A stretch of DNA of 64,000 bases from an uncultured Litoreibacter sp. (lineage in GTDB: Bacteria > Pseudomonadota > Alphaproteobacteria > Rhodobacterales > Rhodobacteraceae), in assembly GCA_947493265.1 (NCBI GenBank), contig CANLQL010000001.1, forward strand, positions 434,001 through 498,000, given 5' to 3'. Below the pieces are notes generated by a model. The model made no database searches, had not been told where the DNA came from, and worked only from the letters and a program-made list of their open reading frames with translations. Of the stretch, positions 43,569-53,470 are shown piece after piece. How positions within the stretch are numbered: position 1 is the first letter of the stretch; every line of letters begins with the position of its first letter. The translations under genes and the position numbers were made by a program.

Positions 43569-44567
43569 TTAAGCGTTCTTGTACATTCTCGTCTTGCGCG
43601 CGCGCGTTTCTTTGGTGGCGTCTTCGCTTCCGTCATGAAACGTCCCAAACCAACGGTCCCACGGCATTTCCTGATTGCCATAGTTACATTCGTAGTAGCG
43701 GTGGTGCAGCTGATGGTAAAACGTCCCAAGGGCCAACCGCCGCCGGTCTTTGAAAAGCAGGTCTTCATACCCCGTGTGGGACATCGCTGCCCCCGGGCCA
43801 AGATAGATCACATGAAAATACAGATGGATCGGATGGCTTGGGATGACGCAATGGATCAAAAGTGAAGACAGATAGAGAAGATGCTCGACCGGATGCATCG
43901 ACAGTCCTGACCAAGGCCCAATGTTGACGTTTCGGTGGTGCAGCGCATGGACGCGTTTGTACAGAAACGGCACATGCAGCAAGCGGTGCACCCAATAAAA
44001 GTGAAAGGCGGACCAAATCGGCAGCAGGACCAATCCGGAGACGAAAAGGATTGGGTTCGTGGCTAAGCTTATCGTTGGGACAAACTCATTTGCCATGAGC
44101 CACATGATGATGACCTGGAACAGGGTCAATTGCATCACGCCGCTGCCCAGCGACCAGAATACGTTGTCATGAACCTGATTTGAAAAATTCCAAAGACGAT
44201 TGCCTCGCACCGGGTCCCGGTGATCGAACTTCAATTTGCGCCCTTGCGCCTGACGAATGTAGAAAAACCAGTGCAGACCGCCTGCAATTCCAATCATCAG
44301 GCCCAAATTGACGATCCAAACCTGAAAGATCCATCCGAAAGCGAGGTCCTGCGCCCGTTCGAGGGAGGGGTAGAATAACCACCAGCAAAGCGTTGCAAGC
44401 AGCACCAATATTACGCGCTCGCTGAGCATCAGCCAGTTTCGAACAAACCAATGTCCCAGAAAACGCGGGTCTGGTGGCCATTTGAAAACTGACGGGTCCG
44501 CGAGGGGCAGGTCTGGATGGTAATTCCATTCCCGGCTCATCGGAGCAGGATCACTACGATCTTCCAT
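43569..44567 (-). CDS. Sterol desaturase / fatty acid hydroxylase family protein
   Basis: A 332-residue integral-membrane di-iron enzyme from ATG 44567 (GAGGA five bases upstream; a GTG at 44579 lies further out). Histidine boxes visible in order are HRLLH, HALHHRN and QLHHRYYE, with four or more membrane segments. Lipid substrate cannot be identified. It ends 134 bases from the ClpP-like gene. Confidence 0.88.
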   Translation of the reverse strand: MEDRSDPAPMSREWNYHPDLPLADPSVFKWPPDPRFLGHWFVRNWLMLSERVILVLLATLCWWLFYPSLERAQDLAFGWIFQVWIVNLGLMIGIAGGLHWFFYIRQAQGRKLKFDHRDPVRGNRLWNFSNQVHDNVFWSLGSGVMQLTLFQVIIMWLMANEFVPTISLATNPILFVSGLVLLPIWSAFHFYWVHRLLHVPFLYKRVHALHHRNVNIGPWSGLSMHPVEHLLYLSSLLIHCVIPSHPIHLYFHVIYLGPGAAMSHTGYEDLLFKDRRRLALGTFYHQLHHRYYECNYGNQEMPWDRWFGTFHDGSEDATKETRARKTRMYKNA

Positions 44568-44709
44568 TCGTGTCCTCACTTAGCATTCTCTGAGGATAAT
44601 TTTGTTTAGGAAACTTGCCGCGTCTGGTTCAAAAACGACGAACTGGTCGCATGCATTGCCAAAACGCAGCTGGCAAATTGCGCGTCGGTTCAAGACCGCG
44701 ATCTTGCTA

Positions 44710-45279
44710 TCATCGATAGTCCGGCGGAACCGAAACGGGGTCCGCGGCACCTTTTTGAGTGACGGATGGGGCGTCGGGCCCATTCCAACGAAACAAGGCG
44801 ATATGCCACAGGCCCGGTCTTCGCCGAGACGGATCGATCAACCCGATGTGCCCGTTTTCTCTCAAACGGTCCGCTGCGTGCCAGGATGGTGGTGTCCCTT
44901 CAGCGGCCAGCAGTGCGCGCCAAGGTTGGGACGCGATTGCGTAAATGTCAGCGGCCTCGGGATTGCGCAAATCGAACAGCGTGCAGCGTTCAACCTCGAA
45001 TGTCAGAACCACGCGAGGACGATCCCCTTCCTTGACGTCCTGCCCAATAGCAACTCTCGCACTTTCGATGTCGGGGCTGAGATATAACGCATCCTGACCG
45101 CGCCGATTGAAGCGCGCCGGTGGGCGATCTGGTGATCCGCGCTTTAGAAATACGTCCGGTTCGTCGGCCCAGACGATCTTCACAAATATTCCCGAAACCT
45201 CTGTGAGCATGGCGAAGTTTTCCGCAATGTTGAAACCGATACAAGGTGGCAGACGGATTGATCCGGCGCTGTTCTTCAT
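44710..45279 (-). CDS. RES-domain protein, no visible antitoxin
   Basis: A 189-residue protein with the RES signature: ARFNRRGQDALYLSPDIESARVA near residue 60, and later LLAAEGTPPSWHAADRLRENGHIGLIDPS. Characterised RES toxins degrade NAD+ and are paired with an upstream Xre/MbcA-type antitoxin. Here the upstream gene is on the other strand (M81 peptidase), and nothing antitoxin-like was found downstream. It could be an orphan or a non-toxic relative. ATG 45279 and 45210 are both possible starts. Confidence 0.7.
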   Translation of the reverse strand: MKNSAGSIRLPPCIGFNIAENFAMLTEVSGIFVKIVWADEPDVFLKRGSPDRPPARFNRRGQDALYLSPDIESARVAIGQDVKEGDRPRVVLTFEVERCTLFDLRNPEAADIYAIASQPWRALLAAEGTPPSWHAADRLRENGHIGLIDPSRRRPGLWHIALFRWNGPDAPSVTQKGAADPVSVPPDYR

Positions 45280-45316
45280 GTTTGCTCAATGTAAGTCTTT
45301 TTGTGAGGGTGAAAAA

Positions 45317-46858
45317 ATGACGAAGCCTCGGGTCGCTCTGCTTGGTGCAATTCTTGAATCCAACCGCTTCGCGCCGCCCGCTGAAAAGAGCGATTTCACC
45401 ACTCTGACATGGCTTGCCGGCGATGATCTGATGGATGAGGCGAGGTCAGAAGCACCAAAACTTGCAACGGAATTTGCAGCCTTTGTCCGCGCTATGGATG
45501 CGACAGGGACCTGGACACCAGTGCCTTGCATCCTTGCTGCCAGTCATCCCGCTGGGCCGGTTCGTGCAGCAGTGATTGAGGAAATTATCAAATCTTCGGA
45601 AGAAATGTTGCGTGCTGCCGGACCGCTGGACGCCGTCTACATCTGCAATCACGGAGCAATGGTCGCCGAACACGACCACGATCCTGACGGGCTGCTTATG
45701 TCCCGCGTTCGTAAGGTTGTTGGTCCAGAAATTCCTGTCATCGCGACGCTTGATCTACATGCGAATATTTCTCAGCGCATGGTGGATGCTTGCGACTTGA
45801 TCGTGGGTTACCGCACAAATCCCCATGTCGATCAGATCGAACGCGGCGAGGAAGCGGCGTTTTCGCTGCGCAGGATTTTGGCAACGGGCATCAAACCAAA
45901 AGTTATCCATATAAAGCTGCCGCTTGTCCCCGCTTCCATTACACTACTGAGTGCGGAACATCCCTACGGCACTTTGATTGACTATGGGCAGCGACGGCAA
46001 GCCGAGTATCGCAGTGAAATCCTCAATGTTTCGGTTTTTGGCAACTTTCTGTTCTCTGACACACCTGACAACGGGTTGAGCATCGTCGTTACGGCGCGTG
46101 AGGATGCGGACTGCGCGGCTAGCCTGGCGGGCGAGCTTGCAAACATGGCTTGGTCCTTGCGCAAAGACTTTGCGCGGCAATTGACGCCGCTTAACGATGC
46201 AGTTGCGCTAGCAGCCGAGCAAGGACGACAGCCGGTCATATTCTCTGATGCCGGTGACAACCCCGGCGGCGGCGGAAGCGGTCGCACAACGGCGCTGTTG
46301 TCGGCATTGTACAAAGCTGACGTCAAAGACTGCCTGATCGGGTCTCTTTGTGATCCTGAGCTTGCACGCGACGCTCACACAGTCAGTCTTGGCAATCGGT
46401 TCAAAGCGCGCTTCAACAGGTCTTGCGACACGACGGCATCCTGGGCGCAATGGGATGCCCCATTTGAGGCAGATGCAGAAGTTCTGGCGCTGCATGACGG
46501 CGATGTGGTGGGGGAACGAGGCATGACAGCGGGTCGGCGCATGGCCTTGGGGCCGTCCGCGGCCCTTCGGATCGGGGGAATAACCGTTGTTGTGATTTCG
46601 GATCGTACCCAAACCGCTGACCCGGTGTTCTTTTACATGTTTGGTCTTGATATCGGGGCGGCGCAAACTGTGGTTGTGAAATCCCGTGGCCATTTTCGAG
46701 CCGGATTTTCAAACTGGTTTGCGTCAAACCAAGTGTATGAGGTCGACACAGCAGGTTTGACATCGCCGGTTCACGACCGCTGGCCGTTCGCGCATTTGCC
46801 GCGACCGAATTTTCCAATGGATGAACATACCGAGTGGTCGGAATTTCCGCCACACTAA
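45317..46858 (+). CDS. M81-family metallopeptidase (MlrC-like)
   Basis: A 513-residue protein related to microcystinase MlrC. The family blocks seen are YICNHGAMVAEHDHDPDG, ATLDLHANIS, GYRTNPHVDQIERG and SDAGDNPGGGGSGRTT, with His/Asp residues placed for metal binding. ATG 45317 follows GAGGGTGA; the longer open frame runs through the RES gene's promoter. Its stop overlaps the LysR gene by four bases. With the peptide importer and M20 peptidases next door it probably helps degrade peptides or related amides. Confidence 0.88.
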   Translation: MTKPRVALLGAILESNRFAPPAEKSDFTTLTWLAGDDLMDEARSEAPKLATEFAAFVRAMDATGTWTPVPCILAASHPAGPVRAAVIEEIIKSSEEMLRAAGPLDAVYICNHGAMVAEHDHDPDGLLMSRVRKVVGPEIPVIATLDLHANISQRMVDACDLIVGYRTNPHVDQIERGEEAAFSLRRILATGIKPKVIHIKLPLVPASITLLSAEHPYGTLIDYGQRRQAEYRSEILNVSVFGNFLFSDTPDNGLSIVVTAREDADCAASLAGELANMAWSLRKDFARQLTPLNDAVALAAEQGRQPVIFSDAGDNPGGGGSGRTTALLSALYKADVKDCLIGSLCDPELARDAHTVSLGNRFKARFNRSCDTTASWAQWDAPFEADAEVLALHDGDVVGERGMTAGRRMALGPSAALRIGGITVVVISDRTQTADPVFFYMFGLDIGAAQTVVVKSRGHFRAGFSNWFASNQVYEVDTAGLTSPVHDRWPFAHLPRPNFPMDEHTEWSEFPPH

Positions 46859-47766
46859 ACCGGCTCGGAGTATTTGTCTTTGGGTGTTGTCAATTTAACA
46901 AACCGCATGAATTGGCGGGCGAGTTGTGTGGGTGGCCGTCCAGATGGGAGGACGAAACTGGTGTCGTAAAAGATGGCTGCATCAAATGGTCGGACGACTA
47001 TTCCTTCCAAGCCAGAAGACAACAGCGGGAATGGATTGATAAGCGTTACGCCCAACCCTTCGCGTACAAGTTCTAAGGCTGCCATATTCGTCGCTGTCTC
47101 TGCTACCTGTTTCGGGTGAACGCCTGCGCGGGCAAAAATCTGTTCGGTGACTGCGCGCGTTCCCAGTCTTCGCAAAAACTCGACCAATGCGACCCCCTCC
47201 AAGTCTTGTGGGGTGACGATACGCTTTTCGGAAAGCGGATGATCAGTTGGCATGGCGCAGACGACCTGACTGCGACGCCACGGCTCAAGATGTACGCCGG
47301 TTCGTTGGATCATGGCACTGGTCAACCCAAGATCGTATCGTAGATCGAGGATACCGGCCACAAGCACATCGGTGGCCTGAATATCCAGTTGCAGTTGCTT
47401 ACCTGGGTTGTTTTTCAAGAAGCTGGCGACCCTGGAAATGACAAAGTGATGCGCGAGCGTCGGGGGCACGATCAGCCGCAACGGTTCGTCATCTGGCGTG
47501 GCCCATTCCGCGCCTTCGATATCGGCAAGCGTCTCAAAAATTGGGTCCAGTTTTTCATTCAGCCTCAGTGCCTCATCCGTCGGATCAATGCGACCCGACC
47601 TTCGGAGGAACAGTGAGCGTCCAACTCTGGCCTCCAACTGCGACAAGGATCGGCTTACGGCTGACTGCGATATCCCAAGCCGTCGGGCGGCCCCGATGGT
47701 GGTGCCTGTCGTTATGACGGCTCTGAGGGACTCGAATTCTCGTAGCCTGTGGCGGTGTTCCGTCAT
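46855..47766 (-). CDS. LysR-family regulator of the peptide operon
   Basis: A 303-residue LysR regulator: helix-turn-helix at residues 12-55 (GTTIGAARRLGISQSAVSRSLSQLEARVG) and an effector domain. It is divergent from the Dpp-type operon, with the 20-base dyad at 47820-47839 between them, and its 3' end overlaps the M81 gene, so it may control both sides. Confidence 0.92.
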   Translation of the reverse strand: MTEHRHRLREFESLRAVITTGTTIGAARRLGISQSAVSRSLSQLEARVGRSLFLRRSGRIDPTDEALRLNEKLDPIFETLADIEGAEWATPDDEPLRLIVPPTLAHHFVISRVASFLKNNPGKQLQLDIQATDVLVAGILDLRYDLGLTSAMIQRTGVHLEPWRRSQVVCAMPTDHPLSEKRIVTPQDLEGVALVEFLRRLGTRAVTEQIFARAGVHPKQVAETATNMAALELVREGLGVTLINPFPLLSSGLEGIVVRPFDAAIFYDTSFVLPSGRPPTQLARQFMRFVKLTTPKDKYSEPV

Positions 47767-47819
47767 TGTGCACTTTTCCCCTTCGTATGCATGGACGCAG
47801 TTTTAACGACTTGGGTTGG

Positions 47820-47839
47820 TCTATGCAAAATTGCATAGA
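47820..47839. promoter_or_regulatory. LysR-type operator upstream of the peptide importer
   Basis: TCTATGCAAAATTGCATAGA: nine-base arms TCTATGCAA and TTGCATAGA are perfect inverted repeats with two central bases. It lies in the 182-base gap between the divergent LysR and binding-protein genes. Confidence 0.65.
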
Positions 47840-47948
47840 AATCATTATTGGCAATGTTTTTTGCGGTAGCTAGCCTTTTCAAATAGGGCGCGGGGTCGGC
47901 CAGAGATTCGGTTGTTCGCAGGCGCCACGCAAACAGGGAGTCTTTTTG

Positions 47949-49529
47949 ATGAGGAAATTCACAGCTGCGACAGCTGTCGCTTTCGGCATTTTGGCATACG
48001 GAGTCGGTGCCGCATCTGCCGAGAAACTCACGATCGGTCTTGCGTCGGAACCGACGTCTTTGGACCCACATTTCCACAACCTCGGTCCGAACAATGCAAT
48101 GTCGGTTCATATTTTTGACCGCCTGATCGCTCAGGACGAAAAGCAGCGCTTATCGCCGGGTCTGGCCGTTTCCTGGGAGCCGGTCGATGAACTGACTTGG
48201 GAATTCAAACTGCGGGAAGGTGTCAAATTCCACGATGGCAGCGATTTTAATGCCGATGACGTGGTCTGCACCATGGCCCGCGCGCCCGATGTTCCGAATT
48301 CACCTTCGGGCTATGGCACCTACCTGAAAGGTAAAGAGGTCATCAAAATCGATGACTACACCGTGCACTTCAAGACGGCGGCGCCTTATCCACTGATGGG
48401 CAACGATATTTCGACGATCCCGGTGATCTCGGAGCTGGGTTGCGACTCGACGACTGAGGACTTCAATGCAGGCACAGCTGCCATCGGCACTGGCCCCTTC
48501 AAGTTCCAAAGCTACACGCCGGGTGAAAGCATCGTACTTGTGCGAAACGACGAATATTGGGGCGACACGCCTGTCTGGTCCGAAGTCGAATTTCGCCCGA
48601 TTACATCCGGCCCAAGCCGTGTAGCGTCGCTTCTTGCTGGTGATGTCGACATGATCTCGGGCGTGCCAACGACAGATATCACGACCCTGAAAGGGAACGA
48701 TGATATCCAGCTTAGCCAAGGTGTTTCGAACCGTGTGATCTACCTTCATATGGACCAGTTCCGTGAGAACTCTCCCTTCGTGAAGGCCAATGGTGGTGGG
48801 GATATCAAGAACCCACTGATGGATGTCCGCGTCCGCAAAGCAATCAGTATGGCGATCAGCCGTGACGCCATCGTGGATCGGGTCATGGAAGGTGTTGCCC
48901 TTCCTGCGGGTCAGCTATTGCCCGAAGGGTTCTTTGGTGTCTCCGACAATCTTGACGTCGTTGCTTACGATCCAGAAGGTGCAAAAGCGCTTATGGCGGA
49001 AGCGGGCTACGCTGATGGGTTCGAGATGACGATCCATGGGCCAAACGATCGCTACATCAACGATGCAAAGATCGTTGAAGCGATTGCGCAGATGCTGACA
49101 CGGGTTGGCATCAAGACGGCTGTCGAAACGATGCCGCGATCTGTCTATTTCGGCCGGGCATCAAAGGGGTCTCCTGAAGGCTTGCCCGAATTCAGCTTCA
49201 TCCTTGTTGGTTGGGGTGCCGGTTCCGGCGAAGCGTCCTCGCCGCTGAAATCGCTGATCCATACTTACGACAAGGATGCGGGATTCGGTTCATCCAACCG
49301 TGGCCGCCATTCCGACTCTGAGACCGATGCGCTGATCGAAGAAGCTTTGCGCACGGTTGATGACGCCAAGCGTCAGGACCTTCTGGCCCGTGCAACGGAA
49401 CGGGCGATCGAAAACGTGGCGATCATTCCGACCCACTTCCAGGTCAACACCTGGGCGGCCAAGAAAGGTCTGAGCTACATCGCACGGACCGACGAGTACA
49501 CGCTCGCGACAGGCGTCGTGAAAGAGTAA
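47949..49529 (+). CDS. Dipeptide/oligopeptide ABC substrate-binding protein
   Basis: A 526-residue SBP family 5 protein (DppA/OppA type) with a signal peptide (1-26, GVGAASAEKL). Visible blocks are LTIGLASEPTSLDPHFHNLGPNNA, VSWEPVDELTWEFKLREGVKFHDG, and VRKAISMAISRDAIVDRV. ATG 47949 is used (a TTG lies three bases before it). It is first in an operon with two permeases, two ATPases and two peptidases. Confidence 0.94.
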   Translation: MRKFTAATAVAFGILAYGVGAASAEKLTIGLASEPTSLDPHFHNLGPNNAMSVHIFDRLIAQDEKQRLSPGLAVSWEPVDELTWEFKLREGVKFHDGSDFNADDVVCTMARAPDVPNSPSGYGTYLKGKEVIKIDDYTVHFKTAAPYPLMGNDISTIPVISELGCDSTTEDFNAGTAAIGTGPFKFQSYTPGESIVLVRNDEYWGDTPVWSEVEFRPITSGPSRVASLLAGDVDMISGVPTTDITTLKGNDDIQLSQGVSNRVIYLHMDQFRENSPFVKANGGGDIKNPLMDVRVRKAISMAISRDAIVDRVMEGVALPAGQLLPEGFFGVSDNLDVVAYDPEGAKALMAEAGYADGFEMTIHGPNDRYINDAKIVEAIAQMLTRVGIKTAVETMPRSVYFGRASKGSPEGLPEFSFILVGWGAGSGEASSPLKSLIHTYDKDAGFGSSNRGRHSDSETDALIEEALRTVDDAKRQDLLARATERAIENVAIIPTHFQVNTWAAKKGLSYIARTDEYTLATGVVKE

Positions 49530-49539
49530 TCGCAATGCA

Positions 49540-49566
49540 TCCGGGCCGCCTTCGCTGCGGCCCGGA
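49540..49566 (+). other. Intercistronic hairpin after the peptide-binding-protein gene
   Basis: TCCGGGCCGC and GCGGCCCGGA form a perfect ten-base-pair GC-rich stem with a seven-base loop between the binding-protein and DppB-type genes, without a T-run, though AGCTTATTT follows. Confidence 0.65.
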
Positions 49567-49589
49567 GCTTATTTCCCTGGATTGAACCC

Positions 49590-50567
49590 ATGACCGTTTT
49601 CATCATCCGAAGACTTCTACAGGCCTTGCTGGTGGTCTTCATGATGTCGGTGATCGTGTTCTTCGGCGTCAATATTGTCGGCGATCCGGTCTACATGCTG
49701 GTGAGCCCAGACGCGGATCAGGCCGATATTGAGGCCGCGATCAGTAGGCTTGGTCTGGATCGACCAATCTTGGAACAATACTGGCTATTCCTGAAAGGTG
49801 CGGCACAGGGCGACCTCGGCGACAGTTTCATCTTTGGTGAACCTGCCCTCAAACTGATCTTGCACCATATGCCAGCGACGATGGAACTGGCCTTCTCTGC
49901 GCTCATTCTGGCAGTTGTCATTGGCATTCCATTGGGGCTTTATGCGGGGCTTTATCCGGATAGCCGGATATCCAAGGGCATCATGGCGGCCTCAATTTTC
50001 GGTTTTTCACTGCCCACTTTCTGGGTCGGCCTCATGCTGATCATGCTGTTTGCCGTCGAACTTCAATGGGTGCCCGCAACGGGCCGCGGTGATCTGGGAA
50101 GCTTTCTGGGCATCCAGAGCAGCCTTTTCACGTTGGACGGGCTGAGCCATATATTCCTGCCTGCACTTAACCTTGCGCTGCTGAAAATCTCGCTTGCCAT
50201 CCGGCTGACACGTGCAGGGGTGCGAGAAGCGATGGGGCTGGACTATGTGAAATATGCGCGCGCCAAAGGGCTTTCGACCCGGCGCATCATTCTTGTCCAT
50301 GTGATGAAAAACATCATGATCCCAGTTGTGACCGTGATGGGCCTCGAATTCGGAAGTTTGATCGGGTTTTCGGTTGTGACGGAGACGATCTTTGCCTGGC
50401 CGGGTATGGGCAAGTTGTTGATCGACGCGATCTTGCAACTCGATAGACCCGTCGTCGTCGCCTACCTGATGATCATCGTTCTCTTTTTCGTTCTGATCAA
50501 TCTGATCGTCGATATCCTTTACTCGATCCTCGATCCAAGGGTCCGTTTGCAGGATCAAGGCGCATGA
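49590..50567 (+). CDS. dppB: Peptide ABC permease (DppB type)
   Basis: A 325-residue inner-membrane permease. Its N-terminus RRLLQALLVVFMMSVIVFFGVNIVGDP is typical of DppB, and the coupling-loop region reads GLDYVKYARAKGLSTRRIILVHVMKN. The start of DppC overlaps its stop. Confidence 0.94.
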   Translation: MTVFIIRRLLQALLVVFMMSVIVFFGVNIVGDPVYMLVSPDADQADIEAAISRLGLDRPILEQYWLFLKGAAQGDLGDSFIFGEPALKLILHHMPATMELAFSALILAVVIGIPLGLYAGLYPDSRISKGIMAASIFGFSLPTFWVGLMLIMLFAVELQWVPATGRGDLGSFLGIQSSLFTLDGLSHIFLPALNLALLKISLAIRLTRAGVREAMGLDYVKYARAKGLSTRRIILVHVMKNIMIPVVTVMGLEFGSLIGFSVVTETIFAWPGMGKLLIDAILQLDRPVVVAYLMIIVLFFVLINLIVDILYSILDPRVRLQDQGA

Positions 50568-51483
50568 CCGATATGACGGCGAACCCAGCGCTGAATGCCG
50601 ACAAGCCTGCCAAGGTCGAGACTCCATTTCAGCGGTTTCGGGCGGAATTTTTCGAAAGCAAGATTGCGACGGGGGCCCTTATTGTTTTCCTGATTATCGT
50701 GCTTCTTGCTGTCCTTGCGCCTTGGATCACGCCACAGAACCCCTATGACCTTGCGCAAGTCAGTGTCATGGATGGGCGCTTGCCACCGGGTTCTGAGGCC
50801 TTTGACGGCTACACAATGTGGTTGGGCTCAGACGGATCCGGGCGCGACCTTTACTCAGCCATTCTCTATGGATTGCGCATTTCGTTAACGGTCGGGCTTG
50901 CCTCTGGGGTCATCGCCTTACTGATCGGCATGGCGATTGGACTTGTTGCGGCTTATGCTGGTGGACGCATTGAAGCGATCATCATGCGGATCGTGGATCT
51001 TCAACTGTCTTTTCCGGCGTCGCTGGTAGCGCTCATGATGGTCGCAGCCCTTGGCAAAGGGGTCGACAAAATCATTCTTGCCCTGGTGATTGCGCAATGG
51101 GCTTATTACGCGCGAACGGTGCGCGCGACCGCGCTGGTCGAACGTAGCAAGGAATATGTCGAGGCTGCGCAATGCCTTGGGATTTCGCGCTTTCGGGTCG
51201 TGTTCCGGCATATTCTTCCCAACTGCATGGCCCCTCTGATCGTTGTCGGTACTGTTCAGACCGCCAGTGCAATTTCGCTGGAGGCGACACTTTCGTTCCT
51301 GGGCGTTGGCCTGCCACAGACCGAGCCGTCGATTGGCGTCCTGATCGCAAACGGGTTCGAATATATGCTGTCGGGTCGCTACTGGATATCGGTATTTCCG
51401 GGTCTTGCCTTGTTGCTGACAGTCGTCTCGATCAACCTTGTGGGTGACCATTTACGGGACGTCCTAAACCCGAGGTTGAAGAA

Positions 51484-51487
<4 letters not shown>
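50564..51487 (+). CDS. dppC: Peptide ABC permease (DppC type)
   Basis: A 307-residue permease with a soluble N-terminus, the DppC-type motif LGSDGSGRDLYSAILYGLRIS near residue 88, and the coupling loop YVEAAQCLGISRFRVVFRHILPN. It overlaps the following ATPase gene by four bases. Confidence 0.94.
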
Positions 51488-52457
<970 letters not shown>

Positions 52458-52461
<4 letters not shown>

Positions 52462-53462
52462 CAGAACCGCTGGTCGAAATTCAGGATGTTTCAAAACGGT
52501 TCACCAAGCGGCTGGACGTGGCAGGCAAGATCGCCCAGCGACTTGGTGCCGATATTCGGGAAGAAACGGTTCACGCGGTCGACAACGTCAACCTATCGAT
52601 CATGAAGGGGGAGGTTCTCGGGTTGGTTGGCGAGTCCGGTTGCGGGAAATCCACATTGGGGCGGGTGGTTGCTGGCATTCACGCGGCTAGTGACGGGCAG
52701 ATGTTTTACGAAGGCAAAGATGTTGCGACGTTGAACGGTGCGGACAAGCGCGCGGCGACGCTGGCCATTCAGATGATCTTTCAAGATCCTTTTGCCAGCC
52801 TGAACCCGCGGATGCGGGTCGAAGACATTATCGGCGAAGCGCCCCGGGTGCACGGTATCGTCAGCAAGACGGATATTCCTGACTATGTGGACGAGGTGAT
52901 GCGCAAGGTTGGGCTCGACCCATCATTGAAGAAGCGGTATGCGCATCAGTTTTCTGGTGGCCAGAGGCAGCGAATTGGCATCGCACGCGCATTGGCCGTT
53001 AAGCCGAAATTCCTGGTCTGCGACGAAGCGATTGCTGCGCTTGATGTGTCGATACAGGCGCAGGTGATCAACCTGTTCATGGATTTGCGCGAAGAACTGG
53101 GCCTGACATACTTGTTTATTAGCCATGATCTGAGCGTGGTCGAACATATCGCTGACCGTGTTGCGATCATGTATTTGGGTCGGATCGTTGAAAGCGCATC
53201 GACGGAAGAAATCTTCGCTGATCCGCGCCATCCCTACACGAAGGCGCTTCTGGCGGAAGCTCCGCGTCTTGATCAGCGGCGTCGCGCCTTTGAGCCGATC
53301 AAGGGTGAAATTCCTTCCCCACTGGACCCGCCACCAGGCTGTACTTTTCACCCACGCTGCCCCGTGGCGACGGCAGACTGCCGTACAACCGTGCCTGCAC
53401 TCAAGCCCGGACGCGGTGGGCGCGAGACTGCCTGCCTCTTGGAGCATGGCGAGACCGTCTGA
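52458..53462 (+). CDS. dppF: Peptide ABC ATP-binding protein (DppF type)
   Basis: A 334-residue ATPase from ATG 52458. Walker [10 protein letters not shown], signature [15 protein letters not shown], Walker [14 protein letters not shown] (Ala replaces the usual Pro-Val pair in VSALD), and a C-terminal [12 protein letters not shown] with the Cys cluster [15 protein letters not shown]. It partners with DppD. Confidence 0.94.
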
Positions 53463-53470
53463 TTTTCAAA

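Noticed and set aside
44580-44783. Minus-strand frame ...SKIAVLNRRAICQLRFG... next to the RES gene, considered as an antitoxin
   Set aside because: Overlaps the RES gene end in another frame, has no DNA-binding pattern and no good ribosome site; too weak to call.
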